Source: Candidatus Eiseniibacteriota bacterium
GTDB lineage: Bacteria > Orphanbacterota > Orphanbacteria > Orphanbacterales > Orphanbacteraceae
NCBI GenBank assembly: GCA_024276995.1
Contig: JAJRWB010000043.1
Coordinates: 1 to 64,000 of the forward strand
DNA: 64,000 bases
Reading direction: 5' to 3'
Shown: positions 27,626 to 36,332 of the stretch, piece after piece
How positions within the stretch are numbered: position 1 is the first letter of the stretch
Layout of the letters: each line of letters starts with the position of its first letter
Notes under the pieces: model-generated
The model's database searches: none
What the model saw: the letters and a program-made list of their open reading frames with translations, nothing else
Told to the model about the DNA's origin: nothing
Made by a program: the position numbers and the translations under genes

Positions 27626-28582
27626 TCACGTCTTCCGGACCGTGGCCCGATTCCTTCTCCACGGGAAACAAGGTGCCTGGTTACGGATTCCGAATCGTGG
27701 TGCCGCGTTTCTTTTCCCCGCGAGGATTCCCGCGACGATGAGCGAGAGGCCGGCGACGGAAGAGGGGAGGATCTTCTCCCCCACGACGAAGTGGATCGGA
27801 ATGAGCGAAAGGAAGGGCGCGAGAAAAACGAGGTTGCTCACCACCGCGGGTCGCCGGGCGAGGCCGATCGCCTTCATCCAGACGAAGAAGGTGAATCCCA
27901 TCTCGAAGATACCGATCCAGGCGCAGCCGGCGAGTGCGGCGGCGGTGAACGGAGGCCGGCATCCCCGCAAGGCGAGATAAATAGATACATAAAGAAATCC
28001 GAAGAAGAAGTTGAGCGCCAGCTTCGGCGCGATCTCCCTTTGGTCTTTCATATTCCGCAGCCAGTAGAACGCCCAGATCACCGAGCTGCCGAGGGCGAGC
28101 AGGGCGCCCGGCAGGTTCGTGACGCGTACCGCGGAGAAGTCGCCGCGACCGGCGATGACGAGGACGCCGGCGAAGCTGATCGCCGAGGAGGCGATGTCGC
28201 GCACGCGGAGGCGATGGCCGAGCATCGGCGCCGAAAGAAGGAGGAGCACGATCGGCCATGTATAGTTGAGGGGCTGCGCTTCTTGTGCCGGGAGGAGGGA
28301 ATACGCTTTGAACAGGACGAGATAGTAGAGAAACGGATTGAGGAAACCGTTGAGCGCCGACGGCAGGACGGCGCTGCGAAAATCACGTACCGGGTGAATC
28401 GCCACGCGGTTTCTCCGTGCCCCGTCGATAGCGAAGAGGAGAATCGTCGAAAATAGGGAGGAGTAAAAGAGCGTTGCCGCCGGATCGGTCACGCGAAGGG
28501 TGAGCTTGAAGGCGGTGGCGACGGTGGACCAGCCAAGGACCGCGGCAAGGGCGTAGAGGACGGCGCGCTTATCGTGTGTCAT
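27626..28582 (-). CDS. EamA/DMT-family transporter
   Basis: 318 residues with about ten transmembrane helices in two EamA repeats (first repeat about 8-150, second about 160-295). Typical features are the opening LAAVLGWSTVATAFKLTL, NGFLNPFLYYLVLFKAYSLLPAQEAQPLNYTWP and FVVGEKILPSSVAGLSLIVAGI. Members export amino acids, nucleobases or other small molecules; the substrate cannot be read. The C-terminal tail of about 25 residues is basic and cytoplasmic. Confidence 0.88.
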   Translation of the reverse strand: MTHDKRAVLYALAAVLGWSTVATAFKLTLRVTDPAATLFYSSLFSTILLFAIDGARRNRVAIHPVRDFRSAVLPSALNGFLNPFLYYLVLFKAYSLLPAQEAQPLNYTWPIVLLLLSAPMLGHRLRVRDIASSAISFAGVLVIAGRGDFSAVRVTNLPGALLALGSSVIWAFYWLRNMKDQREIAPKLALNFFFGFLYVSIYLALRGCRPPFTAAALAGCAWIGIFEMGFTFFVWMKAIGLARRPAVVSNLVFLAPFLSLIPIHFVVGEKILPSSVAGLSLIVAGILAGKRNAAPRFGIRNQAPCFPWRRNRATVRKT

Positions 28583-28781
28583 GGCGGGATGTTACCTGTG
28601 ATCCGGTGGAAAATCCCGGCCAAAACCGCGATCGCTCCGCGCGCGTCGGCCTCCACTTCAGGATCGCCCGGCCGGGTCGATAAGCGGAACGCGGGGTGAA
28701 GTATCCCGACATGCGGACGCTCACCGCCCACCGGCGGCGGCTCCTCGAACGCACGGAAACGGCTCGGGAGGAGAAAACGCG

Positions 28782-29183
28782 ATGAAGATCCTGATCGCTG
28801 AAGACGACCTGGTCAGTCGGAAGATGATGTTGAAGATGCTCTCCCGGTACGGAGACTGTCACCTCGCCGAAGACGGCGCCGAGGCGCTCGAACAGTTCCG
28901 CGCCGCCCTCGGCGACGGCGAACCGTACGACCTGGTGTTTCTCGATATGATGATGCCCAATATGGGCGGACAGGAAGTGCTCGACGGGATTCGCGAGGCG
29001 GAAGAAGCCTCCGGTTTCGGCGAGGATGACGCGGCCCGCGTGGTGATGACCACTGCCCTCGATGACTCCCGGCACGTGGTGGATGCGTTCAACAGCCGCT
29101 GCGACGGCTACCTCGTCAAACCGGTCGATCCCGCCAGGATGAACGACCAGCTCTCCAGCCTCGGAATCCTCTCGGAAAGCTGA
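28782..29183 (+). CDS. Single-domain response regulator (CheY-like)
   Basis: 133 residues made only of a receiver domain: acidic pair AEDDLVS, phospho-acceptor Asp in LVFLDMMMPNMGG, Thr in MTTALDD and Lys in YLVKPVDP. There is no output domain, so it acts by protein contact or phosphotransfer. GGGAGGAGAAAACGCG precedes the ATG. No kinase is adjacent on this strand; the cognate kinase is unknown. Confidence 0.9.
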   Translation: MKILIAEDDLVSRKMMLKMLSRYGDCHLAEDGAEALEQFRAALGDGEPYDLVFLDMMMPNMGGQEVLDGIREAEEASGFGEDDAARVVMTTALDDSRHVVDAFNSRCDGYLVKPVDPARMNDQLSSLGILSES

Positions 29184-29250
29184 TTCGCGCCGCGCACGGT
29201 TCCGCGTGGAACGGCGCAGGACGCGCCCTCTTTCACCCGATCTTTCCCGC

Positions 29251-29625
29251 TCAGAACCAGGCCGCGTTCGTATCGGGCCGTTTCTTTTCGTCACCGGCCG
29301 GCGGCGACGCGCCGAACGGCCGAATCGCCCCGCCGGACACGGAGTCGTTGTAAAGGGGGCAGGCGCTGAACTCGCGCTCAGCGAGACAACGATTCCGAAG
29401 TTCTCCCAGCGTGGGCAGGAAGGGGTGGCGGAGGCACGACGGGGATTCGCATGTGCGGACCCTCGCCGCGTACGACGACCGCTTCGCCTCGTGCAGGTAA
29501 GGACAGGCCACCGAACTTTCCCCAAGGGGTGATCCGCTCCCGCCTGAACCGACCCCCGATCCACCCCGCGCTCCACCGGTACACGGCGGGCTCATCGCTC
29601 CGCATTGAATATAGCTCGGTTTCAT
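29251..29625 (-). CDS. Small Cys-rich protein, unrecognised family
   Basis: 124 residues. A Gly/Ser linker follows the N-terminus (IQCGAMSPPC, then GSGVGSGGSGS), and then a Cys module: ACPYLHEAK, RTCESPSC, NRCLAE and SACPLYND. The spacing looks like a metal- or cluster-binding site. The start at 29625 has a GAAGTGA-like ribosome site seven bases upstream and lies 28 bp after the lipoprotein gene on the same strand, so they may form an operon. The pattern C-P-Y-L ... C ... C-P-L-Y recalls small uncharacterised bacterial Cys-rich proteins, but I cannot name the family. It could still be a chance frame. Confidence 0.45.
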   Translation of the reverse strand: MKPSYIQCGAMSPPCTGGARGGSGVGSGGSGSPLGESSVACPYLHEAKRSSYAARVRTCESPSCLRHPFLPTLGELRNRCLAEREFSACPLYNDSVSGGAIRPFGASPPAGDEKKRPDTNAAWF

Positions 29626-29653
29626 TGGAATGTCACTTCGGGCCGGCATTCCT

Positions 29654-30136
29654 TCATCGGCGTGTTTCGTCGATGATCCTATCGACGAGCATGGCGAGCT
29701 CAGTTCCCTCTTCCGGGATCGCGTAGAGGCCGATCTCCTCTTCCTCCACGCGGTATGCCGTGGCCTGCACTTCCGCATCCATGAAGAGCGGCGTGATGTA
29801 GGCGGGAGGGAAGACGATGAGCCACCAGTGTTTCTTGCACCGGGGGCGCGGGCCGCTCCCGTCGCGCCACTGGATGTCGCCGATGGCGTTCGCGTTGATT
29901 TCCTTCGCCGCGTTGATCATCCGCCACACGGCGGGCCTCGTGGCGTATTCGCACCCCTCCCAGATCGGGCCCCGGTGTTCTCCCTTCACGACGCCGACCT
30001 TCACGGCGTCGATCGATCCGGTGCGAACGTCGAAGTCGGAGAACTCCTCGTAGTTGAGCGACGAGTAGTGGGTCGAGCAGCCACCGAGAAGCAGCGCGGC
30101 GGCGGTGACGAGGAGAATGTGCGGATATCGCGGCAT
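29654..30136 (-). CDS. Lipoprotein of unknown function
   Basis: 160 residues with a clear lipobox (TAAALLLGGC, Cys at about 20). The mature part is soluble and contains a conserved-looking stretch with several Trp and one Cys (KEINANAIGDIQWRDG, KKHWWLIVFPPAYITP). I do not recognise the domain, though the INANAIGDI pattern resembles small heavy-metal-binding/YbjQ-like or lipoprotein folds. GGAGGTAGGGCC precedes the ATG. Confidence 0.7.
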   Translation of the reverse strand: MPRYPHILLVTAAALLLGGCSTHYSSLNYEEFSDFDVRTGSIDAVKVGVVKGEHRGPIWEGCEYATRPAVWRMINAAKEINANAIGDIQWRDGSGPRPRCKKHWWLIVFPPAYITPLFMDAEVQATAYRVEEEEIGLYAIPEEGTELAMLVDRIIDETRR

Positions 30137-30345
30137 GGCCCTACCTCCGTGACAAAGCGAATACGCCAGGGTTTTCCTTCTTTCTGTCTATCGGCGGGAA
30201 GGGACGAAAATTGGAGTGGATTCGATCGATCGGGCCCGGCCGGAGACCCCGGGCGTGCCGCGCGCCGTAAAATGTTGAAAAAAAGAGCGTTACGGATTTA
30301 GGGTGCTCGGCGATTCCGTAATAACTGCCTATTTGCACCGCGGTA

Positions 30346-30354
30346 TGTTATAAT
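30346..30354 (+). promoter_or_regulatory. Extended -10 promoter element
   Basis: TGTTATAAT, 57 bp upstream of the EEP-family gene start. The -35 region is weak (TGCCTA at 17 nt). It is the same nine-base string as at 21818 and 27598. Confidence 0.6.
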
Positions 30355-30411
30355 GAATGCGTATTATGTTCTTTACATCTTGACCCGACATTGCCGAAAG
30401 GGAGCTGCACC

Positions 30412-31650
30412 ATGCGTAAATCGATCGCGGGATTTCTCCTTGTCCTGTTCTTTTGCGGAGCGGGAATCGCCGAAGATATCACCCTGGTGGATTGGAACAT
30501 CCTCAACTATCCGGGAAGCACCGGCGCCGCACGGGATCCCGAATTCCGGACGGTGCTCACCGACATCGGGCCCGATATGCTGCTCGTCCAGGAGATACTG
30601 AGCCAGGCGGGGGTGAACAGCTATCTCGCGAATGTGCTGAATACGATCGAGCCGGGCCAATGGAGTGCCGCGGCATTCGTCGACGGTCCCGACACCGACA
30701 ACGCGCTCTTCTATCGCACCGCCTCGTTCACCGAGGTGTCGAGCGGAATCCTACCGACGGCGCTTCGGAATATCGGCTGGTGGCAGATGCGCTTCAATTC
30801 GACCGGTGATGAGTTCCGCATCTACTCGGTTCACCTGAAAGCGAGCACCGGAAGCACGAACGAGGCGAAGCGCCTTGCGGAATGCCAGATTCTGCGGGCC
30901 GATCTCGATGCTCTTCCCGCGGGGACGTCCTTCATTTTGGGCGGCGATCTGAATATCTATACGAATACCGAATCGGCGTATCAGCTTCTCCTGTCGGCCG
31001 GCGCCGGGCAGCTGAACGATCCGATCAACCAGTCGGGAAACTGGCACAACAACGCGGCGTACGCCCTTTATCACACGCAAAGCCCGAGGGTCACTCAGTT
31101 CGGCGGAGGTGCGAACGGCGGGATGGACGATCGATTCGACCAGGTATTGGCGAGCGGCGACCTTCTCGACGGCACCTGGCTCGATCTCCTGCCGGCGACG
31201 TATGTCGCGTACGGCAACGACGGTGCGCATTTCAACCAGGCGATCAACGCGGGGACGAACGGCGTCGTATCGCAGGCGGTGGCCGACGCGATCCACAACT
31301 CTTCCGACCACATCCCGGTGGTGGTCACCCTCTCGTCGCCGGCGGCTACCACGGTGGCGCAGATCGTTCCGGTACTGCCGTCGGCGCTCACCGTGGCGCC
31401 GAACCCGTTCAACCCGACCACGTCGATCCGATACAGCGTGAACGCTCCGGGCCGCGTCTTCCTCGGCGTCTACGACCCCACAGGGCGGCTCATCACCACG
31501 CTGACCGACGCCGTCCGGCCGGAAGGGGAATTCTCCACCACCTGGGACGGCCGGAACGACCAGGGACGTTCGGTGGCGGGCGGCGTCTACTTCGCCCACC
31601 TCCGCGCGGGGGGCGACGTGACCACCACGAAGATGGTGCTTATTCGTTAG
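30412..31650 (+). CDS. Secreted endonuclease/exonuclease/phosphatase-family protein with FlgD-like tail
   Basis: 412 residues. Signal peptide (RKSIAGFLLVLFFCGAGIAE), then an EEP-fold catalytic domain (about 20-300): opening LVDWNILNYPG (metal-site Asn), LLVQEIL (Glu), IYSVHLKAS, GGDLNIYTNTE (Asp/Asn) and SSDHIPVVVTL (catalytic Asp-His pair). All core residues are visible. The C-terminal 80 residues form a FlgD-like sorting domain (NPFNPTTSIRYSVNAPG, TTWDGRNDQGRSVAGGVYFA, ending KMVLIR). Substrate could be DNA, a phosphodiester or a phospholipid. The start at 30412 follows AAAGGGAGCTGCACC. Confidence 0.87.
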   Translation: MRKSIAGFLLVLFFCGAGIAEDITLVDWNILNYPGSTGAARDPEFRTVLTDIGPDMLLVQEILSQAGVNSYLANVLNTIEPGQWSAAAFVDGPDTDNALFYRTASFTEVSSGILPTALRNIGWWQMRFNSTGDEFRIYSVHLKASTGSTNEAKRLAECQILRADLDALPAGTSFILGGDLNIYTNTESAYQLLLSAGAGQLNDPINQSGNWHNNAAYALYHTQSPRVTQFGGGANGGMDDRFDQVLASGDLLDGTWLDLLPATYVAYGNDGAHFNQAINAGTNGVVSQAVADAIHNSSDHIPVVVTLSSPAATTVAQIVPVLPSALTVAPNPFNPTTSIRYSVNAPGRVFLGVYDPTGRLITTLTDAVRPEGEFSTTWDGRNDQGRSVAGGVYFAHLRAGGDVTTTKMVLIR

Positions 31651-31682
31651 CGCGGACCGACCGATTCGACGATCGTATTCCG

Positions 31683-31710
31683 AGGCCCCGGACTTTCGAG
31701 TCCGGGGCCT
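31683..31710 (+). terminator. Strong hairpin with UUCG tetraloop
   Basis: AGGCCCCGGACT, TTCG, AGTCCGGGGCCT: a perfect 12-bp stem closed by a UUCG tetraloop, 32 bp after the EEP gene stop. Very stable, with only a short T stretch next to it. Likely the transcript end of that gene. Confidence 0.8.
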
Positions 31711-31869
31711 TGCGCCATTCCCGATCGATTCGTAACCTATGTAGGTAATGGAATCGAGGGACGGCCCGATCGGATCGGTCGTGATCGCGGAGCGCCGCGG
31801 GCCGGTCGGGAGAGGTGGGTCCGAACGCCCCGGCGAGGTGCGTCCGGATCTTTTCTTTGTGGGGCAGAC

Positions 31870-32619
31870 GTGGAGAGCGGAACTTTCATTTCACCGCTGG
31901 AGCAGACGAGGGATCATCTCCGTGCGATCATCGGCGGCGAAACGACGCTCCTCGACTCGCCGGTGGAGATCTCCTCGCGTCCCCACGACTGTTTCTCGCT
32001 CGCCCCAGGAGAGGTGGATGTGGTGGAGGAGTGGCTCGTCGAGGCGGCGCTCTCCTCGTCGCGCGGCGAGTCAGTCTGTTCCTTCCCCTGCTCGTTTCGC
32101 GGCAACGTGGGCGACGTGATCGCCCTTCCTCTGGACGACGGGCGGAACCGCGCTCTTTTCGTCGCGTGCGTCAACGCTCTCGCGAGGGAAGTGAAGCTCG
32201 TCGAGCACACTCTTCACTGCGGCGATGAAGAGCGGGCGCAGTGCGGCGCCGATCTCGCGAAGACACTCCTTAGGCGTTTCGGATGGATTCGTGTCGGCAT
32301 GATCGGGTTGAATCCGCTCCTTTCCGAACGGCTCGTCGAGACGTTCGGCGCCGAGCGCGTCCGGATCGCGGCCGCCGTCTCTTCCCAAGCGGGGAGGATG
32401 CACGCGGGTGTCGACGTGTGGGATCGGTCGCGCACCGCCGAGTTGATCCACCGTTCCGACTTGGTACTCTTCACCGGCGCCACGCTGGTGAACGGCACGT
32501 TCGACTCGATCTGGCGGCAGATCCAGGAGGAAGGGAAGGATTACGTCGCCTACGGCAACACGTTCACCGGCATCGGCAGGTTGATGGGTGTCGAAGGGAT
32601 CTGTCCCTTCGCCCGGTAG
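31870..32619 (+). CDS. DUF364-like (putative heavy-metal chelation) protein
   Basis: 249 residues, GTG start. The C-terminal half has features of the DUF364 family: a Rossmann-like entry RVGMIGLNPLLSERLVETF and DLVLFTGATLVNGTFDSIW, close to that family's TG-x-x-LVNGT motif. The N-terminal part would correspond to DUF4213. The biological role of the family is not settled; a metal-chelating or metal-sensing role has been proposed from structures. It stands alone after the strong terminator at 31683, so it likely has its own promoter, which I could not define. Confidence 0.65.
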   Translation: MESGTFISPLEQTRDHLRAIIGGETTLLDSPVEISSRPHDCFSLAPGEVDVVEEWLVEAALSSSRGESVCSFPCSFRGNVGDVIALPLDDGRNRALFVACVNALAREVKLVEHTLHCGDEERAQCGADLAKTLLRRFGWIRVGMIGLNPLLSERLVETFGAERVRIAAAVSSQAGRMHAGVDVWDRSRTAELIHRSDLVLFTGATLVNGTFDSIWRQIQEEGKDYVAYGNTFTGIGRLMGVEGICPFAR

Positions 32620-32678
32620 CGCCCGGAGATCGGCCGCCCGCGTGCCGGCCGCGAGGCGCCCCCCTTCCCCGCGAAGTG

Positions 32679-34826
32679 CTATTCCATCCCGAGAGCCTTC
32701 TCGAAGAACGCCAGGCGGTCGGTCGCGTCGGCGATGCGAAGGCTCGTCGGTTTGCCCGCGCCGTGGCCCGCTTTTTTCGTGATCCGGATGAGCACCGGCG
32801 CCTCCCCCGCCTGGGCCGCCTGCAGCGCGGCGGCGAATTTGAACGAGTGGCACGGCACCACGCGGTCGTCGTGGTCCGCGGTGGCGATCATCACCGGCGG
32901 ATACGCGACGCCCGGCTTCACGTTGTGGAGCGGTGAGTACGCGTAGAGATACTTGAACTGTTCCGGGTCGTCCGAACTTCCGTAATCCGATGTCCACGCC
33001 CAGCCGATGGTGAACTTCTGGAAGCGGAGCATGTCGAGGACGCCCACGCCGACATAGACCGCGCCGAAGAGATCGGGCCGCTGCACGAGGCACGCGCCCG
33101 CCAGAAGACCGCCGTTGCTCGCGCCGCCGATGGCGAGCTTCGGCGTCGACGTGTATCCTCGATCGATCAGGTATTCGGCGGCGGCGATGAAATCGTCGAA
33201 TACATTCTGCTTGTTTGCGAGCATCCCCGCTTCGTGCCATTTCGCGCCGTATTCGCCGCCCCCTCTCAGCGCCGGAACGGCGTAAATTCCGCCCCGGTCG
33301 ATCCACTCGAGGTTGGTGATGGAGAATCCCGGATCGAGGATCACGTTGAAGCCGCCGTAGCCGTAGAGGTAGGTCGGGTTCGATCCGTCCATCGGAATCC
33401 CCTTCCGGTGCACGATAAACATCGGGATCCGCGTGCCGTCGCGACTTTCGTAGAACTCCTGTTTCGTGACGTACACTTCCGGATCGACGCCGATCTCCGA
33501 AGCCTTCAGGACGCTGAGTTCATTCGTTTCGATATCAAATCGATAAAGTGTCGACGGCCGCGTGAAGGAGACGAAGCCGAAGAGGCAGTCGCCCCCCGCG
33601 CTTTCGCCCGTGAGCCTCCTGACGCTTCCGGTTTCGGGCAAAGGAACCTCGCGGACGAACGTCCCATCGAGGCGGTGCACGGTGACGCGTCCCTTCACGT
33701 CGACGAGGGAACTGATCACGAAGCGGTCGCCGGCGACGACCGCCTCCTTGATGACACCTTCCCCCTCCGGTACGAGTTCACGCCATCGTTCCCTCTGGGG
33801 ATGTTCGATGTCGACGGCGATGATCCTCTTGTTCGGCGCATCGAGATCGGTGAGAAAGTAGAACACCGTTCCCGTGTTGCCGACGTACTTATACGCCGCG
33901 TCGAAATCGTCGAGCAGGCGGATCACCTTCATCGGTTCTTTTTCCAGATCGATGTAGTGAATTCGCGTCCGCTCGTCCGAACCCTGCCAGACGGAGATGA
34001 CGAGAAAGCGGCCGTCATCGGAAACTTGGGGCTCGAAGCCGAGTTCGGGCGCGTCGGGCCGCTCGTGGATGAGCACGTCGGCGGACTGCTCCGTACCGAG
34101 CGCATGGTAGTAGATTTTCGGAAAGCGGTTCGTCTCTTCGTACGTGGCGCCCTCGGAGGGAGCGTCGTAGCGGCAGTAGTAGAAGCCTTCGCCGTCGGCC
34201 GCCCACGTGGCGGGGACGAACTTGATCCATTCGAGACGGTCGGGAAGATCCTCACAGGTGGAAAGATCGCGCACGTGAATCGTCTCCCAGTCGGAGCCGC
34301 TCGCCGCCCGGCCGTAGGCGATGTAACGACCGTCGTGGCTGACCGAAAGGTAGCTGAGCGCCACCGTGCCGTCTTCGGAAAAGAGGTTCGGGTCGATGGC
34401 GACCTTCGCCTCACCGCCGGGGGTGTCCTGGACGTACATGACGGATTGGTTCTGAAGCCCGTCGTTCTTCCGAAAAAAGTACCGCCCACCCGCGCGAAGA
34501 GGAGCGCCGTAGCGGACGTAGTTCCACCTTTTCGTCAGCGATTCGCGGACCTCCTCCCTCGCCGGGATTTTCGCGAGATACTCCTCTGTGAGCCGGCTCT
34601 CCTCGTCGACCCACCGGCGCGTCTCGTCGCTGTCGAGATCCTCGAGCCAGCGGTACGGATCGGCCACCATAGTGCCGTGGTAGTCATCGGTTACGTCGCC
34701 TCTTCTCGCCTCGGGATAATGGAAAGTTCCCGCCTCGACCGAAGAGACCGGCTGCACGAGGGAAAGAGGGAGAAAGAGAAGGAGGGGGAGGGCGAAGAGA
34801 ATCGAACGCTGCGGATTTCGTTTCAT
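32679..34826 (-). CDS. Prolyl oligopeptidase, exported
   Basis: 715 residues, the family's usual length, with an N-terminal signal segment (SILFALPLLLFLPLSLV). A seven-bladed propeller (about 95-440) precedes the alpha/beta-hydrolase domain. The catalytic triad is visible: Ser in GGASNGG (about 570), Asp in ATADHDDRVVP (about 649) and His in KKAGHGAGK (about 688). It cleaves short peptides after proline, probably in the periplasm. The hallmark opening VTDDYHGTMVADPYRWLED is present. A TGGTATAAT promoter element lies upstream. Confidence 0.95.
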   Translation of the reverse strand: MKRNPQRSILFALPLLLFLPLSLVQPVSSVEAGTFHYPEARRGDVTDDYHGTMVADPYRWLEDLDSDETRRWVDEESRLTEEYLAKIPAREEVRESLTKRWNYVRYGAPLRAGGRYFFRKNDGLQNQSVMYVQDTPGGEAKVAIDPNLFSEDGTVALSYLSVSHDGRYIAYGRAASGSDWETIHVRDLSTCEDLPDRLEWIKFVPATWAADGEGFYYCRYDAPSEGATYEETNRFPKIYYHALGTEQSADVLIHERPDAPELGFEPQVSDDGRFLVISVWQGSDERTRIHYIDLEKEPMKVIRLLDDFDAAYKYVGNTGTVFYFLTDLDAPNKRIIAVDIEHPQRERWRELVPEGEGVIKEAVVAGDRFVISSLVDVKGRVTVHRLDGTFVREVPLPETGSVRRLTGESAGGDCLFGFVSFTRPSTLYRFDIETNELSVLKASEIGVDPEVYVTKQEFYESRDGTRIPMFIVHRKGIPMDGSNPTYLYGYGGFNVILDPGFSITNLEWIDRGGIYAVPALRGGGEYGAKWHEAGMLANKQNVFDDFIAAAEYLIDRGYTSTPKLAIGGASNGGLLAGACLVQRPDLFGAVYVGVGVLDMLRFQKFTIGWAWTSDYGSSDDPEQFKYLYAYSPLHNVKPGVAYPPVMIATADHDDRVVPCHSFKFAAALQAAQAGEAPVLIRITKKAGHGAGKPTSLRIADATDRLAFFEKALGME

Positions 34827-34880
34827 CAGAAAACTCCATTATTTCAAGAAGGGGCCCGTGGCACACGACCGGTGGGCCGG

Positions 34881-34889
34881 ATTATACCA
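34881..34889 (-). promoter_or_regulatory. Extended -10 promoter element
   Basis: TGGTATAAT on the minus strand, 54 bp upstream of the prolyl oligopeptidase start and just beyond the pyruvate kinase stop. Perfect TATAAT with TG one base upstream. Confidence 0.55.
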
Positions 34890-34913
34890 CGTTGATCGCG
34901 CCGGTCGTCACCG

Positions 34914-36332
34914 TCACGAACCGGCGGTGGATACCTTGATCAAGTTCGTCCTCCCCTGTTCGCTCAAGGGAAGGCCGGCGGTGATCACGACGTGGTCTCC
35001 CGGCTTCACCATGCCGGTGCGGAGGGAGAGCTTCGTAGCGTGCTTCTCGATCGCTTCGAGAGAAAGGCCGCTCTCCATGGAGAGGGGGAGGCACCCCCAC
35101 ACGAGGGCGAGCCGGCGGCGCGTTCCTTCCTCCGGCGTGAGCGCGATGATCGGCCGGCCGGGACGGTACTTCGCCACGAGACGGGTGGTGCTTCCCGACT
35201 GGGTGCACGTGAGGATCGCCGCCGCGCCGATCCGTTTCGCCATGTCGCATGCCGAGTACGCCACAGCTTCATCGGTGCCGAGCGCCGTGGAGGCGCTGTA
35301 GTGACTCGCCCATGCGTCGAAGGGGAAGATCCGCTCCGTCTCGGCGGCGATACGCGCCATCGTTTCCACCGTCTCCACAGGGTAGCGGCCCACCGTCGTT
35401 TCCTCGGAAAGCATGACCGCGTCGGTGCCGTCGAGAATCGCATTCGCCACGTCGGTCGCTTCGGCGCGTGTCGGCCTGGGGCTGTCCACCATCGACTTGA
35501 GCATCTGTGTCGCCGTGATCACCGGCTTTCCGGCGCGGTTCGTCATTTCGATGATCCGTTTCTGTACGCGGGGGACTTCCTCCAGGGGGATCTCCACGCC
35601 GAGGTCTCCCCGGGCGACCATGATTACATCCGCCTCTTCGATGATTGCATCGAGATTGTCGAGGGCTTCGAATTTCTCGATCTTCGCGATGATCGGCGCC
35701 ACGCCGCGCGCACCGGTCATGAATCTCCTGGCGTTGCGGATCTCGTCGGCGCTCAGCACGAAGGAGAGCGCCACATAATCGACATTCTCTTCGAGTCCGA
35801 ACCGGAGGTCGTCTTCATCCTTCTTCGTCAGGTTCGGTGCACTGATCGTCCTGCCCGGGAGGTTGATCCCCTTGTGGGAGGAGAGCGATCCGCCGACGAT
35901 CACTTTGCACCGGATGTCGGCGCCGTCGATTTCAATCACTTCGAGACGAAGAGAGCCGTCGGCGAGGTAGATCGCGTCGCCCGGAGCGACATCGCCGGGA
36001 AGATCTTTATAGGTGACGGAAACTTCCCGTTCATTCCCATCCACCGGCCTCGTAGTGAGGGTGAATTCGCTCCCTTCGAGGAGGCGAACCGAGCCGGCCG
36101 CCATCGACCCGGTGCGGATCTTCGGTCCCGCGAGGTCCTGCAGAACGGCAACCGACGTGTCAAGACGGCGGGCGATCTCCCTCACGTCGCGGATCACGTT
36201 GCCGTGTTCGTCGTGGGTGCCGTGCGAGAAGTTGAGGCGCGCCACGTTCATGCCGGCGCGGATGAGCCGCTCGAGTATTTCGGGAGGACGCGATGCCGGC
36301 CCGATGGTGCAGACGATCTTCGTCCGGATCAT
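34914..36332 (-). CDS. pyk: Pyruvate kinase
   Basis: 472 residues, the classic bacterial length. It makes pyruvate and ATP from phosphoenolpyruvate and ADP. Visible motifs: TKIVCTIGPAS at the N-terminus, RLNFSHGTHDEH, DLAGPKIRTG, the active-site signature IIAKIEKFEALDNLD with its Lys and Glu, MVARGDLGVEIPLEEVP, and ITATQMLKSM. The start at 36332 has AAAGGGG upstream and overlaps the epimerase stop (ATGA). The C-terminal regulatory domain is complete. Confidence 0.97.
   Translation of the reverse strand: MIRTKIVCTIGPASRPPEILERLIRAGMNVARLNFSHGTHDEHGNVIRDVREIARRLDTSVAVLQDLAGPKIRTGSMAAGSVRLLEGSEFTLTTRPVDGNEREVSVTYKDLPGDVAPGDAIYLADGSLRLEVIEIDGADIRCKVIVGGSLSSHKGINLPGRTISAPNLTKKDEDDLRFGLEENVDYVALSFVLSADEIRNARRFMTGARGVAPIIAKIEKFEALDNLDAIIEEADVIMVARGDLGVEIPLEEVPRVQKRIIEMTNRAGKPVITATQMLKSMVDSPRPTRAEATDVANAILDGTDAVMLSEETTVGRYPVETVETMARIAAETERIFPFDAWASHYSASTALGTDEAVAYSACDMAKRIGAAAILTCTQSGSTTRLVAKYRPGRPIIALTPEEGTRRRLALVWGCLPLSMESGLSLEAIEKHATKLSLRTGMVKPGDHVVITAGLPLSEQGRTNLIKVSTAGS

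Noticed and set aside
29187-29217. Interrupted hairpin after the CheY-like gene
   Set aside because: The stem is bulged by six bases and there is no T-run, so a terminator call is not well supported.
31735-31746. ACCTATGTAGGT-like palindrome before the DUF364-like gene
   Set aside because: Only 5-bp arms; too short to claim as an operator.
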